A stretch of DNA of 18,132 nt from JBGSYN01 sp041750975 (GCA_041750975.1 JBGSYN010000146.1:1-18132), one strand, 5' to 3'. Positions 1-8,231 are shown, numbered from the stretch's first letter. Numbers and translations are program-made. Notes: generated by a model not told the origin, from the letters alone.

Positions 1-6
1 CGAGAA

Positions 7-192
7 TTACACGAACGAAATGCCGGCTGCTGCCGGGCCCGCAAATCAAAGTTACACAAACGAAATGGCCGCTAGCGATTCCGGGGCTCTACCGCCCTCA
101 CCCACTCCCGAACCACCATGTCCGGGAGAGCCCGAGAGGGGTGGGTCACCCCTTTCGGAGACCTTTCCTACAGCAAAATGCACGAACGAATT
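7..192. repeat. Three dispersed direct repeats, consensus CACGAACGAAWT
   Basis: TTACACGAACGAAATG at 7-22 recurs at 52-67 with one mismatch, a spacing of 45 bp. A third copy, TGCACGAACGAATT, lies at 179-192 and differs from 8-21 at two of 14 positions. A separate 10-mer, CCCACTCCCG, occurs at 101-110 and again at 197-206. All spacings (45, 171 and 96 bp) are multiples of three. Role unknown: tandem operator-like sites, remnants of a dispersed intergenic repeat, or a repetitive coding tail are all possible. Confidence 0.6.
132..158. terminator. Strong 12-bp-stem hairpin, possible terminator
   Basis: CCGAGAGGGGTG (132-143) pairs with CACCCCTTTCGG (147-158) around a GGT loop. The stem is 12 bp with a single G-T wobble. 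It lies about 135 bp past the stop of the glutathione S-transferase-like gene, so it could end the long leftward transcription unit. Neither strand has a clear T-run after the stem, so intrinsic termination is uncertain; an extragenic palindrome is an alternative. Confidence 0.45.
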
Positions 193-292
193 ATTACCCA
201 CTCCCGAGCCCGCCTCGCAGCGACCGGTCGTGCACCGCAAGGAGAAGGTGCCGTTGCATCACAGGCGATGGTGGTGAGCGGTCTGCTCGGGA

Positions 293-919
293 TTACGGCA
301 GCGGCGGCGGCAGGGTTTCCTTGACCGGGGCGAGATCGAGTTTGCCGTCGAGGTAGGCCGAAAGGTGCGGGGATTTGGCGAGAGCGTCACCCGATTCGGG
401 CAGGGTTCGGGCGTAGAAGAGGATCGGCACGAGGTAGCAGTCGGGGACGCTGATCGGGCCGTCCTCGAGATCGCCGTCGGCGGCGGCCTTATCGAGGACC
501 TTGATGTGGCGTTCGACCTCGGGGGCGAGTTCGGCGATGCGTGCCTGATCCGGCTTGCCGTCCGCGGTTTTGGCGAAGCGGTGGGCGAACAGATATTGGC
601 GGACGATAACGGGCTCGATTGTGGTCAGCACCATCGAGGTCCAGCTTTCGGCCCTGGCGGCGGCCACGATGTCGTCGGGCATAAGTGCCGGCCCGTCGAA
701 GGCGCTGTCGATATAGGCGATGATCGCCCGGGATTCGGCGAGTTTGACCGCACCATGGCGCATGACGGGCATCCGGCCATAGGGATGGATCTCGAGCAGT
801 TCGGGGCCTTGCGGCCGGGCCGGGACGACCTCGTGCGGGACACCTTTGGCGGCGGCGGCGAGGCGCACCGCCCAGACGAAGTTGCTTTGTGGAAAACCCA
901 GGATTTCGAGCGTGGCCAT
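293..919 (-). CDS. Glutathione S-transferase family protein
   Basis: A 208-residue protein with the usual GST length and layout. An N-terminal thioredoxin-like domain (about 1-75) begins MATLEILGFPQSNF, with a serine at 12 in the usual catalytic region, the cis-proline motif RMPVM (Pro51) and the glutathione-binding ESR at 62-64. An all-helical C-terminal domain follows to about 205. Such cytosolic enzymes typically conjugate glutathione to electrophiles, isomerise substrates or reduce peroxides; the class and substrate cannot be read from sequence. I chose the ATG at 917-919 because AGAGGA lies about 7 bases upstream; an in-frame ATG at 935-937 would add six residues. It is the last gene of the leftward block, 79 bp after the EamA transporter gene, so it may be co-transcribed or have its own promoter. 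Confidence 0.85.
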   Translation of the reverse strand: MATLEILGFPQSNFVWAVRLAAAAKGVPHEVVPARPQGPELLEIHPYGRMPVMRHGAVKLAESRAIIAYIDSAFDGPALMPDDIVAAARAESWTSMVLTTIEPVIVRQYLFAHRFAKTADGKPDQARIAELAPEVERHIKVLDKAAADGDLEDGPISVPDCYLVPILFYARTLPESGDALAKSPHLSAYLDGKLDLAPVKETLPPPLP

Positions 920-940
920 GATCGTTTCCTCTGGCATGAA

Positions 941-987
941 GTCTCGAGCCTTCGAGACCGTTCGGTGTGTTGACGTTCGGGCGAACG
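941..987. other. Two small hairpins between the EamA and GST genes
   Basis: GTCTCGA (941-947) pairs with TCGAGAC (952-958) around a 4-base loop, and CGTTC (974-978) pairs with GAACG (983-987) around GGGC. Both lie in the 79-bp gap between two leftward genes. No T-run follows either on the minus strand, so termination is not well supported; attenuation or RNA processing between the two genes is possible. Confidence 0.35.
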
Positions 988-998
988 CGAATTCGACA

Positions 999-1928
999 TC
1001 AGTGCCTGAGCCGCGATCGCCGGGCCAGCACCATTTCGCGGTGGAAGGTATAGAGGCCGGTCGCGACGACGATCGAGGAGCCTACCAGCATCCAGACGTC
1101 CGGGACATCGCCGAACACGAAATAGCCCAGCAGGATCGCCCAGATCAGCACCGAATAGCGAAATGGCGAGGTAAAACCGATCTCGCCGATCCGGATCGTC
1201 ATGACGCTGAAGAGGTATCCCACCAGAAGGAACAGGGAGGCCAGTGAGAGGTGTGCGACCTGGCCTACGGTCATCGGCTGCCAGGGGCCGAGGAGACAGG
1301 CGAGCCCTGCGGTCGAGGTGATCGTGAGGGCCGTGATCACGGTAACGAAGATCGAGGGCACCTCGGGGGAGAGGCTCGGTGTCACGAGATCCCGCAGCAC
1401 CATGAAGGAGACAGCGGCAAGGGCGATGAGCGAATAGCCGGTAAAGCCGTCGGAGCCCGGACGGATGATTAGCATCACGCCGCAAAAGCCGATCGCGACC
1501 GCGAGATAGCGCCGCCAGCCCACCTTTTCGCCGAGGAAGAACGCCGCACCGATGGTCACGGCGAGGGGTTCGACCTGGAGGATCGCCGTGGCGTTGGCGA
1601 TCGGCATGTTGAAGAGGGCGGTGAGGAACAGAAACGTGGCGCCCGCCTCGCCCAGCACGCGCAGGCCGATCAGCCAGCGATCCCGGCCCCGTGGGCGAAA
1701 CCTCAGCACACCATAGACGCCGCCGAGCACCAGGATCATGGCCGTTGCGATCAGGCCGCGGACGAAGATCGCCTGGAACATCGGCACCTCGCCCGAGGCG
1801 AGCTTCATCAGCGTGTCGTTGACGACGTAGCCCGCCATGCTCGCCATCATGAAGCCGGCGCCCCGCACATTGTTCGGGGTGGGGTTGCCGACGCGAAGCG
1901 CGCCGATCCCAGTCCCCGTTCTAGCCAT
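999..1928 (-). CDS. EamA/DMT-superfamily membrane transporter
   Basis: A 309-residue integral membrane protein with about ten hydrophobic segments arranged as two EamA repeats (roughly 20-155 and 165-300), the layout of drug/metabolite transporters such as RhaT- and YdcZ-like permeases. The first helix region reads FMMASMAGYVVNDTLMK; the conserved end of the first repeat, with an LGEKVGWRRY loop followed by GFCGVMLIIRPG, is clear. Members export or import small metabolites across the inner membrane; the substrate here is unknown. The chosen ATG is 8 bases after the SMP-30 gene stop, with only a weak ribosome binding site, so translational coupling is likely. A later start near the double Met before ASMAGY is possible. 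The reading frame stays open well upstream inside the SMP-30 gene, but that stretch is a shadow with no membrane character. Confidence 0.9.
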   Translation of the reverse strand: MARTGTGIGALRVGNPTPNNVRGAGFMMASMAGYVVNDTLMKLASGEVPMFQAIFVRGLIATAMILVLGGVYGVLRFRPRGRDRWLIGLRVLGEAGATFLFLTALFNMPIANATAILQVEPLAVTIGAAFFLGEKVGWRRYLAVAIGFCGVMLIIRPGSDGFTGYSLIALAAVSFMVLRDLVTPSLSPEVPSIFVTVITALTITSTAGLACLLGPWQPMTVGQVAHLSLASLFLLVGYLFSVMTIRIGEIGFTSPFRYSVLIWAILLGYFVFGDVPDVWMLVGSSIVVATGLYTFHREMVLARRSRLRH

Positions 1929-1936
1929 GCCCGATT

Positions 1937-2893
1937 CTAGCCATTTTCGAGCCAGGGCACCTCGAAGCGGGCGATACGGTCCCCCATCAGGCAGCCGAGA
2001 TAGATCGAGCGGCCGTCGGCACCGAAAGCGAGGCTCGAGATATTGCGCAGGATGCGGCTCGGCACGTCCTCGGGCGGCGGCTTGTCGTGCAGCGCCCCCG
2101 CCTCGTAGTCCCGCTGAAACGCCTCCAGAAAGGCCGGATCGTAATCCTCGAGGATGGTTTCCTGGCGCCCGTCGGGATCGACCAGAACGATGCGGTTGCT
2201 CAAGATGCTGGTGATCCAGAGGGTGCCGCGCCGATCGATCTCGATACCGTCCGGAAAGCAACCCGGACCGAGTTCCGCAACGACGGCGCGCCCGACGAGC
2301 GAGCCGTCCGCCTCGACCGTGAAGCGGGTCACGCGCTGGCCGAAGGTCTCGTTGACGAAGAGATGGCGCTCGTCGCGATCCAGCCGGCACTCATTGGTGA
2401 AGCACAAGCCATCGGCGACGATGCGCGGCCCCTTGGCGTCGACCAGCACGATGAAGCCGTCGGCATGAGCGGCGGTGCGAACCGTGGTGCGGGGCATGAC
2501 CCGGGTGCTCACCGTGATCCAGACCCTGCCCTGGCGATCGCGCAGGACGAAATTGGTCGGCGGCAGCGGCCGGCCCTCGATCTCGAGAAGAAACGGCTCG
2601 AGCGTGCCGTCGGCATGCAGCCGATAAACGCCGCCCCGATAGTCTTCGAGATGAGCGACAAGATAGCTGCCGTCGGGCTCACGGGCGAACCCGTTGGTCT
2701 GCAGCAAAAAGCCGTCGGCCGCCGGTTTATGGGCGATCAGTTGCTGCCGGCCGTCGGTTCGGATGGCAGTGACTCCGCCCCTGAAATCCGAGACATGGAG
2801 CCCGCCGTCCGCATCGCACAGCACGCATTCGGGTCGTACGAGTCCGGTACCGACGAACCTGACGTCATCGAGATCGAGGCTTCGGGTTTCCAT
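1937..2893 (-). CDS. SMP-30/gluconolactonase/LRE-family beta-propeller protein
   Basis: A 318-residue six-bladed beta-propeller protein of the SMP-30/gluconolactonase family. Blade motifs of the type DADGGLHVSDF, DRQGRVWITVS and DRRGTLWITS recur through the chain. The usual divalent-metal ligands can be placed: Glu22 (RPEC), Asn167 (FTNEC) and Asp215 (FPDGIEID), with Asn114 (PPTN) near the active site. Family members hydrolyse sugar lactones or related cyclic esters; some act on organophosphate esters. The substrate here is not predictable. There is no signal peptide, so a cytoplasmic location is likely. The ATG lies 10 bases after the MFS gene stop and the gene ends 8 bases before the EamA gene, so it is flanked by two transporter genes in one transcription unit. 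That placement suggests processing of a transported compound. Confidence 0.88.
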   Translation of the reverse strand: METRSLDLDDVRFVGTGLVRPECVLCDADGGLHVSDFRGGVTAIRTDGRQQLIAHKPAADGFLLQTNGFAREPDGSYLVAHLEDYRGGVYRLHADGTLEPFLLEIEGRPLPPTNFVLRDRQGRVWITVSTRVMPRTTVRTAAHADGFIVLVDAKGPRIVADGLCFTNECRLDRDERHLFVNETFGQRVTRFTVEADGSLVGRAVVAELGPGCFPDGIEIDRRGTLWITSILSNRIVLVDPDGRQETILEDYDPAFLEAFQRDYEAGALHDKPPPEDVPSRILRNISSLAFGADGRSIYLGCLMGDRIARFEVPWLENG

Positions 2894-2903
2894 GCGCCAT
2901 GTC

Positions 2904-4124
2904 TTAGCGCATCGCTCCGGTCTGGGGAACGGGCGAGCGGCGATCGTGCACCATCAACAGGAGGATGCAGCCGAGACAGAGCAGCGCCATGGCAAGGAAT
3001 GTCGGTGTCGCCGTCGAATTATAGGCGAGTGCCGTCAGGGCGCCGATCAGGGCCGGGATCACCGCCTGGATCACGCCGATCGCGGCGGAAGCGGCACCCG
3101 CCATGCGCCGGAAGGGTTTCATCGCGAGGCTCATCGCATTGGGCACGATCAGGCTGAAGGCGAAGAAGAACCCGGCGAAGAACGGCATGACCGTGATCAC
3201 GCCAAGGACCCCTGCGAGGGTCAGAACAAGGCCGAGCATGGTCGAGGCGAGCCCGAGCAGTGCCGCAGAGCGGATCACGGTCTCGAGCGGCCAGCGGGCG
3301 ATCAGGCGGGTGTTGAGCAGGCTGCCGACCGAGACGCAGCAGGCGATCGCGGCGAAGACGAACCCGTATTGGCGGGCGCTGAGGGCGAAGGCGTCCATGA
3401 AAATGGCGGGACTGGTCGAGAGATAGGTGACGAGGCCGGACAGCGCAAAAAGGGCGATGCCGCCGAACAGCAGGGAGTCGCGGGTGGTAAGGACGATCCG
3501 GTAGGCCCCGATCATGCGCGCCGCACCGGTCGCCTGCGGGTCCGGCTCCCGCAGCGACTCGGCGAGCAGGAACTGCGCTGCGGCAAGGACGATGAGCCCG
3601 TAGATGCCGAGAAAGACGAAAATCGCCTGCCAGGGGGCGAATTCGAGGATGAGCGCGCCAATCGAGGGTGCAATGATCGGGGCCAGGATGAAGACCGCCA
3701 TGGTGAAGGACATGATGCGGGCCATGGCCGGGCCCTCGAAGAGATCCCGGACGATGGCGCGCCCCAGGACCGGACCCGCGCCGCCGCCGATGCCCTGGAG
3801 CACCCGCATCGCCAGCAGCATCTCGATCGAGGGGGCGAGGGCGCAGCCCAATGTGCCGAGCAGATAGAGGCAGATGCCGAGGATCAGCATCGGCTTCCGG
3901 CCGTAGCGGTCGGAGAACGAGCCATAGAACGCCTGGCCGATGGCGAAGCCCAGAAAGAAGCTCGGCACGGTCCATTGCGCCGTCGTCAGCGAGGCGCCGA
4001 GTGCCGCGGCGGTAGCTGGCACCGCCGGCAGGTTGATGTCGATGCTCATCGCCGGCATCGACATCAGGCCGGCCAGAAGGAGAATGAAGCCCGGAGAATT
4101 GGGCGCAATGGTACCCGGCCTCAT
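2904..4124 (-). CDS. MFS transporter, Bcr/CflA multidrug-efflux type
   Basis: A 406-residue membrane protein with about twelve hydrophobic segments. The first helix carries the SIDINLPAVP sequence typical of Bcr/CflA drug:H+ antiporters, the loop between helices 2 and 3 has the MFS signature SDRYGRKP, helix 4 has RVLQGIGGGAGPVLGRAIVRD, and helix 5 has the antiporter-type glycine/proline motif APIIAPSIGALI. The family exports drugs, cysteine or other small molecules using the proton gradient across the inner membrane. The ATG overlaps the stop of the upstream acyl-adenylate/acyltransferase gene in an ATGA (4121-4124), so translation of the two is probably coupled and they may serve one pathway. 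Substrate unknown. Confidence 0.9.
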   Translation of the reverse strand: MRPGTIAPNSPGFILLLAGLMSMPAMSIDINLPAVPATAAALGASLTTAQWTVPSFFLGFAIGQAFYGSFSDRYGRKPMLILGICLYLLGTLGCALAPSIEMLLAMRVLQGIGGGAGPVLGRAIVRDLFEGPAMARIMSFTMAVFILAPIIAPSIGALILEFAPWQAIFVFLGIYGLIVLAAAQFLLAESLREPDPQATGAARMIGAYRIVLTTRDSLLFGGIALFALSGLVTYLSTSPAIFMDAFALSARQYGFVFAAIACCVSVGSLLNTRLIARWPLETVIRSAALLGLASTMLGLVLTLAGVLGVITVMPFFAGFFFAFSLIVPNAMSLAMKPFRRMAGAASAAIGVIQAVIPALIGALTALAYNSTATPTFLAMALLCLGCILLLMVHDRRSPVPQTGAMR

Positions 4125-6802
4125 GCGGCCTCCAGGCGCTCGTGGCCGGCCATGGCGGCGATCCGGTGCCGTATGCCGCTCGCGATCCGCTCCTCCGGGG
4201 TCTTGCCTTCGCCCTCCTCGAGCAAGTCGTCGGCCGTGGCCGGTTGGCCGAAACTGATCCGGATCGGATGCCTTTGGGGCCAGCGCCGGTCCCGCGGCAT
4301 CGCCTCGAAGGCGCCCTCGATCAGCACCGGCAGGGCGCGCACTTCGGTCTCGCGCAGGACCCGGCCGATGCCCGGCATGAAGCGCTGCAACTCGCCGTCG
4401 GGCGAGCGCCAGCCTTCCGGAAACCAGACCTGTGTCTTGCCGCTCTTGAGCACGGTTTCAGCCGCCTCGATCGCCGCACCGGGGCGGCGCTCGTCGACCG
4501 GGAAGATATGGGCGAGGCGCGCGAAAAACCGCCACATCCGGGTATCGAACAGACGGGTCAGATCGCCCGCCCAATAGGTCCGCCGCAACCGATCCGTCGG
4601 CAGGGCTGCTGCGACCACCAGCGGATCGAGGTCGCTCACATGATTGGGGGTGATGATCAAGGCACCCTCCGACGGCAGGTGTTCGAGACCTTCGACTTCG
4701 AGATTGAAATAGAACCGCATGAACACCCAGACGAGCTTGTGTGCGGCGATGCCGAGCAACGTCATCGCGACGCCGGTAGGGCGCAGCCAATATTCCGGCT
4801 CCAGCGGCACATCGCTCGCCACTGCGGCCGGTGCCGCCCCACCCTCGCCCGCGTCGCGCACCGCCACCAGGAAGTCGCGCACCGTCTGGATCTCGGCGAC
4901 GGTCTCGTCGCTCAACTGTACGCCCATGCCTTCCTGCAGCTCGAGGGCGAGCGACATCCAACCGAAGCTGTCGATGCCCAGATCGAGCTGCAGATTGGTG
5001 TCGGGTGCGATCGTCTGGTCCGGGAACCGCTTTTTCAAGAGCGCTTGAGCCCGCACGACCTGCGGATCGCGCAACAGCTCCTTGTCCGCCTCCGACAGCA
5101 CCACGGTTGTCTTTCGCACTTCGCCACGGAGGTGCGCCTCGTAGATCTCGGGCAGCATGAAGCGACGCAATTTGCCGAGCCGGGTTCGCGGCAGCGGCTC
5201 GCCGACAATCTGAAAACCGCCCGGCCGCGCATAGGCCGGCTGATGCTGCGCCACTTCCTTGATCGCCACACCGACCGAATGACGCACCTGGGTCGAGCCG
5301 CGATAGCGGATCGCCTCCGGATCCGGCCGCACCAGGGCTACCAGGGAGCCATGGTGTTCGAGGAGGCCGAGTTCGGCGATCGCGGGCTGCTCCAGATAGG
5401 CTTGTTCGAGGTCCTCGGGATTGACCTTCTTGCCGCCACCCAGAACGATCAGTTCCTTGGCGCGGCCGGTAATGAACAGATAGCCATCCTCGTCGACATG
5501 GCCGAGATCGCCGGTGCGGAACCATTCGCCGTCGACGAACGCCTCGGCGTTGGCTTCGGGATTGTCCCGGTAGCCCTGGAACACGCTGGGGCCGCGCACC
5601 AGGACCTCGCCGATACTCTCCTCGTTCGGCTCGGCAATGCGAACCTCGCCTTCGCCCAGGACCCGTCCGGCACTGCCGATCTTGCGGGCGTCGGGCACGT
5701 TGGTCGTAAACACGGAGGCCGTCTCGGAGAGGCCATAGCCCGAGCATACCGTCCAGCCAAAGGCCTCGAGACGGGCGTTGATCGCAGGATCGAGAGGCGC
5801 GCCGCCCGACACCAAAAGTCTGAGCTTCGGTGCCAGGGCGCGGCGCAGGGGCAGCAGCAGGAACCGGCCGAGCGGCCAGCCGAACCGCTTCTGGGTCCCG
5901 AGGGAAATCTTCTGCAACAGCCCGAAAAAGCCCCGAATCGGCGCCGGCCGCTTGTCCAGGTTGGCATCGAGGCCGCTGATGATGGCATCATAGAGCCTGG
6001 GAACGCCCAGAAGGATCGAGACGTCGGCCGAACGCATCGCCTCGATGATCTTCGGGCCGGTCGGCCCCTCCGGCATGACGATCACGGCACCCGTAATCAG
6101 CGGCGAAAGCATGCCGATGACGTAGGGATAGGCATGATGCAGCGGCAGCGGCAGCAGCGCCCGATCGGCCGACGTGGCGATATTGGCATCACGGATATTG
6201 CGGGCGTTCAAGAGCAGGTTGGCGTGGCTCAACGTGAAGGATTTGGGCATTCCCGTAGTGCCCGAGGTGAAGGTCAGGATGGCCGGAGCGTCGGGATCGA
6301 TTTCCGGAACAGCCTCGGGCAGAGGCTCGAGCAGATCCTCCCAGAATACGCCGTTCTCCGCGTCGTCCGGAGCATCGAGCAAAATGATCTTGACGTTCTC
6401 GGCCATGCCGGCTGCACGCAGATCCCGAGCGTGCTCAAGATCGGTGATGACCATGACCGCATCGCTGTCCCGCAAAATCCGCGGTGCCTCTTCGAGCGCC
6501 TGCTCGTCGATCGGCATCAACATGCCACCGCAGAGCCCGACTGCCAGTGCTGCTGCGATCCAGGCAGGAGAATTCGGCGCCCACATCATGACGACACGAT
6601 CCGGTCCGATGCCCTGAGCGCGCAGGCCCTCGGCCAACCGGAGCGCGGTCTCGGCCAAGCGTTGCGCGGACCAGGATTCGAGCTTGCCTTGGCGCACTGC
6701 GACCAGACAGTCGATCTCGCCTCGCGCCCGTATATCCTCGATCAGCGCCGTGAGACTCGGCGTCTCGGACATTTCGATATGAGCTCCCGTTATTACCGGC
6801 AT
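4121..6802 (-). CDS. Fused AMP-binding acyl ligase, acyl carrier domain and PlsC acyltransferase
   Basis: An 893-residue three-domain protein. Residues about 15-560 are an ANL-type adenylating enzyme: P-loop TFTSGTTGMPK at 177-187, GYGLSE at 355-360, the RTGD motif (Asp432), GRAKE at 446-450 and a candidate catalytic lysine in RLGKLRR (Lys544). Residues about 575-650 are an acyl carrier domain whose LGIDSFGW carries the phosphopantetheine-accepting Ser612. Residues about 680-890 are a PlsC/AGPAT acyltransferase with NHVSDLD (His721, Asp726) and FPEGWRS (794-800). The simplest reading is that a fatty acid is activated as acyl-AMP, loaded on the built-in carrier and passed to a lipid or other acceptor, a variation on Aas-type enzymes. 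An ATG at 6770-6772 (MSETPSL) is an alternative start, with GGAG 11 bases upstream. The start lies 64 bp from the M20 gene; the stop overlaps the MFS start. Confidence 0.9.
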   Translation of the reverse strand: MPVITGAHIEMSETPSLTALIEDIRARGEIDCLVAVRQGKLESWSAQRLAETALRLAEGLRAQGIGPDRVVMMWAPNSPAWIAAALAVGLCGGMLMPIDEQALEEAPRILRDSDAVMVITDLEHARDLRAAGMAENVKIILLDAPDDAENGVFWEDLLEPLPEAVPEIDPDAPAILTFTSGTTGMPKSFTLSHANLLLNARNIRDANIATSADRALLPLPLHHAYPYVIGMLSPLITGAVIVMPEGPTGPKIIEAMRSADVSILLGVPRLYDAIISGLDANLDKRPAPIRGFFGLLQKISLGTQKRFGWPLGRFLLLPLRRALAPKLRLLVSGGAPLDPAINARLEAFGWTVCSGYGLSETASVFTTNVPDARKIGSAGRVLGEGEVRIAEPNEESIGEVLVRGPSVFQGYRDNPEANAEAFVDGEWFRTGDLGHVDEDGYLFITGRAKELIVLGGGKKVNPEDLEQAYLEQPAIAELGLLEHHGSLVALVRPDPEAIRYRGSTQVRHSVGVAIKEVAQHQPAYARPGGFQIVGEPLPRTRLGKLRRFMLPEIYEAHLRGEVRKTTVVLSEADKELLRDPQVVRAQALLKKRFPDQTIAPDTNLQLDLGIDSFGWMSLALELQEGMGVQLSDETVAEIQTVRDFLVAVRDAGEGGAAPAAVASDVPLEPEYWLRPTGVAMTLLGIAAHKLVWVFMRFYFNLEVEGLEHLPSEGALIITPNHVSDLDPLVVAAALPTDRLRRTYWAGDLTRLFDTRMWRFFARLAHIFPVDERRPGAAIEAAETVLKSGKTQVWFPEGWRSPDGELQRFMPGIGRVLRETEVRALPVLIEGAFEAMPRDRRWPQRHPIRISFGQPATADDLLEEGEGKTPEERIASGIRHRIAAMAGHERLEAA

Positions 6803-6866
6803 GGTCGGCCGAACATAGGTCGACGCTGCAGACGATGGCGGCAGCGGCGCTTGATGTCGAGAACGT

Positions 6867-8231
6867 TTAGGCGGCCGGCGCGTCCAGTCGGCGGATCAGA
6901 CTGAGATAGAATTCAACCAGACGGACATAATCGCGAATGGCGATACGCTCGTCCGTACCATGGATTCGGGCGAGATCCGAACGGTTCAGCGTTACGGGGA
7001 CGAAGCGGTACTGGGCATCGGCAAGTCCATGGAAATGCTTGGAGTCCGTGTCATTCAGACTGACATAGGGTGCCACGAGCGCTTCCGGCACGACTTCCGC
7101 AAGCGTTGCCGCGATCGCACGGTAAGCCGCATTGTCAGTGGAGGAGACATCGGATGCGGGATGCGACCTGATGACCTCGAGCCTGATCGAGTTATCATTG
7201 ACGGTATTGCGGATATGGTGGGCCAGATCCGCCACCGATTCCCCGGGCTTCAGCCTGCAATCGAGAATGCAGCTTGCGGTCTGGGGGACGACATTGTCGG
7301 CGATGCCACCCTCGATGCGGGTGGCGACAACTGTCGTGCGCAACGCCGCATCGATCTCGGGCGACCGCCGGAGCAGCTGGCAAAGCAGGGGCTCGATCAG
7401 GCGATGCGAACGATAGAGCCAGCTATAGGGCCAACGCGCGGCACCGGCCAATGTCTGGAAGAGCTCGCGTGTCGGACCATTGATTCTGGCGGGCATCGGG
7501 CAATTCCCGACACGACGAACCGCGCGAGCCAGACGATCGATCGCGCCCCGGTCGACCGGCACGGCACTGTGGCCGCCAATTGCCTTGGCAGTCATCCTTA
7601 AGGTGGCAAAGCCCTTTTGGGCAGTTCCGATCAGCGCCACGGGCCTGTCCACACCCGGGAAACAATCCCTGATAATGAGGCCGCCCTCATCGAGCGTGAA
7701 GGCGAAGCGAATGCCCCGGCCTCGAAGCAGTGTCGCAATAGCGCCGGCGCCGGCATGGCCTCCGATTTCTTCGTCGCCACCAAAAGACAGGTAGATATCG
7801 CGGCTGGGCTCGAACCCCTCCTCCAGCAGGTTCTCGATCGCCTGCAGAACCGCCACCATGGTCACTTTGAGGTCCAGGGCCCCCCTTCCCCAGACATGAC
7901 CTTCGGCGACCTTCCCGGCAAACGGCGGATGCCGCCAGAGTTCTTCATCGTCGACCGGCACGACATCCTGATGCGAGACGAACAACCACGGCAGCAGCCC
8001 GCTCGAACTGTTGCCGCTTTGCCACTGCATGAGGATCGCATCGGCCTCGCCAACCCGCTCGACATGAAGTTGACGATGCGTCCTGGGAAACGTGTCTTCG
8101 AGGTAGTGACGCAGATCCTCGAAGGAGCCCGTTTCGATGACATCGAGTTCGCCGTTCACGGCAATCGTGCGAAACCGCAGGGCCGCTGCAAGACGTTCGG
8201 CCAGAACAGCGTCATCCATCACGGAACTCAC
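6867..8231 (-). CDS. M20-family metallo-amidohydrolase, PM20D1/carboxypeptidase S type
   Basis: A 454-residue zinc-dependent hydrolase. Metal and catalytic motifs are intact: SHQD (His87, Asp89), RGALDLK (Asp120), GGDEEIGG (Glu154 and Glu155), LDEGG (Asp181) and the C-terminal RIHGTDE (His425). The GGHSAVP lid/dimerisation motif is at 219-225. The TDSKHF and FRFVPV-like C-terminal segments resemble PM20D1 and yeast carboxypeptidase S, enzymes that cleave, and for PM20D1 also form, N-acyl amino acids or peptides. No signal peptide is evident. The start is GTG, overlapping the phnL stop as GTGA (8228-8231); a fallback ATG lies at 8217-8219. In E. coli phnM occupies this slot after phnL. Deacylation of an N-acylated aminophosphonate, or making or breaking N-acyl amino acids, is my inference; the family call is firm, the substrate is not. 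Confidence 0.9.
   Translation of the reverse strand: MSSVMDDAVLAERLAAALRFRTIAVNGELDVIETGSFEDLRHYLEDTFPRTHRQLHVERVGEADAILMQWQSGNSSSGLLPWLFVSHQDVVPVDDEELWRHPPFAGKVAEGHVWGRGALDLKVTMVAVLQAIENLLEEGFEPSRDIYLSFGGDEEIGGHAGAGAIATLLRGRGIRFAFTLDEGGLIIRDCFPGVDRPVALIGTAQKGFATLRMTAKAIGGHSAVPVDRGAIDRLARAVRRVGNCPMPARINGPTRELFQTLAGAARWPYSWLYRSHRLIEPLLCQLLRRSPEIDAALRTTVVATRIEGGIADNVVPQTASCILDCRLKPGESVADLAHHIRNTVNDNSIRLEVIRSHPASDVSSTDNAAYRAIAATLAEVVPEALVAPYVSLNDTDSKHFHGLADAQYRFVPVTLNRSDLARIHGTDERIAIRDYVRLVEFYLSLIRRLDAPAA

Larger units (their letters stand above)
1..292. other. Intergenic left edge with no convincing gene
   Basis: This stretch lies downstream of the glutathione S-transferase-like gene and contains no protein I recognise. 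One plus-strand frame is open from base 2 to a TGA at 275-277. Its predicted peptide is proline-rich and low-complexity, with the tetrapeptide TNEM twice and TNEL once, because the DNA repeats described separately fall in the same frame. Codon use is less GC3-biased than in the real genes nearby, and no ribosome binding site is seen within the window. It could be the 3' end of a gene starting left of the window, but I consider it more likely a repeat-bearing intergenic region. Confidence 0.5.

Noticed and set aside
2694..4577. A 627-codon plus-strand open frame opposite the MFS and SMP-30 genes
   Set aside because: It spans gene boundaries of two well-recognised minus-strand genes and encodes a charged, low-complexity peptide typical of shadows.
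4142..6904. A 920-codon open frame on the plus strand opposite the acyl ligase/ACP/acyltransferase gene
   Set aside because: It is antisense to a gene with three clear domains and full catalytic motifs. Its peptide has no recognisable domain and is rich in Arg, Gln, His and Asp, as expected from the complement of strongly GC3-biased codons.
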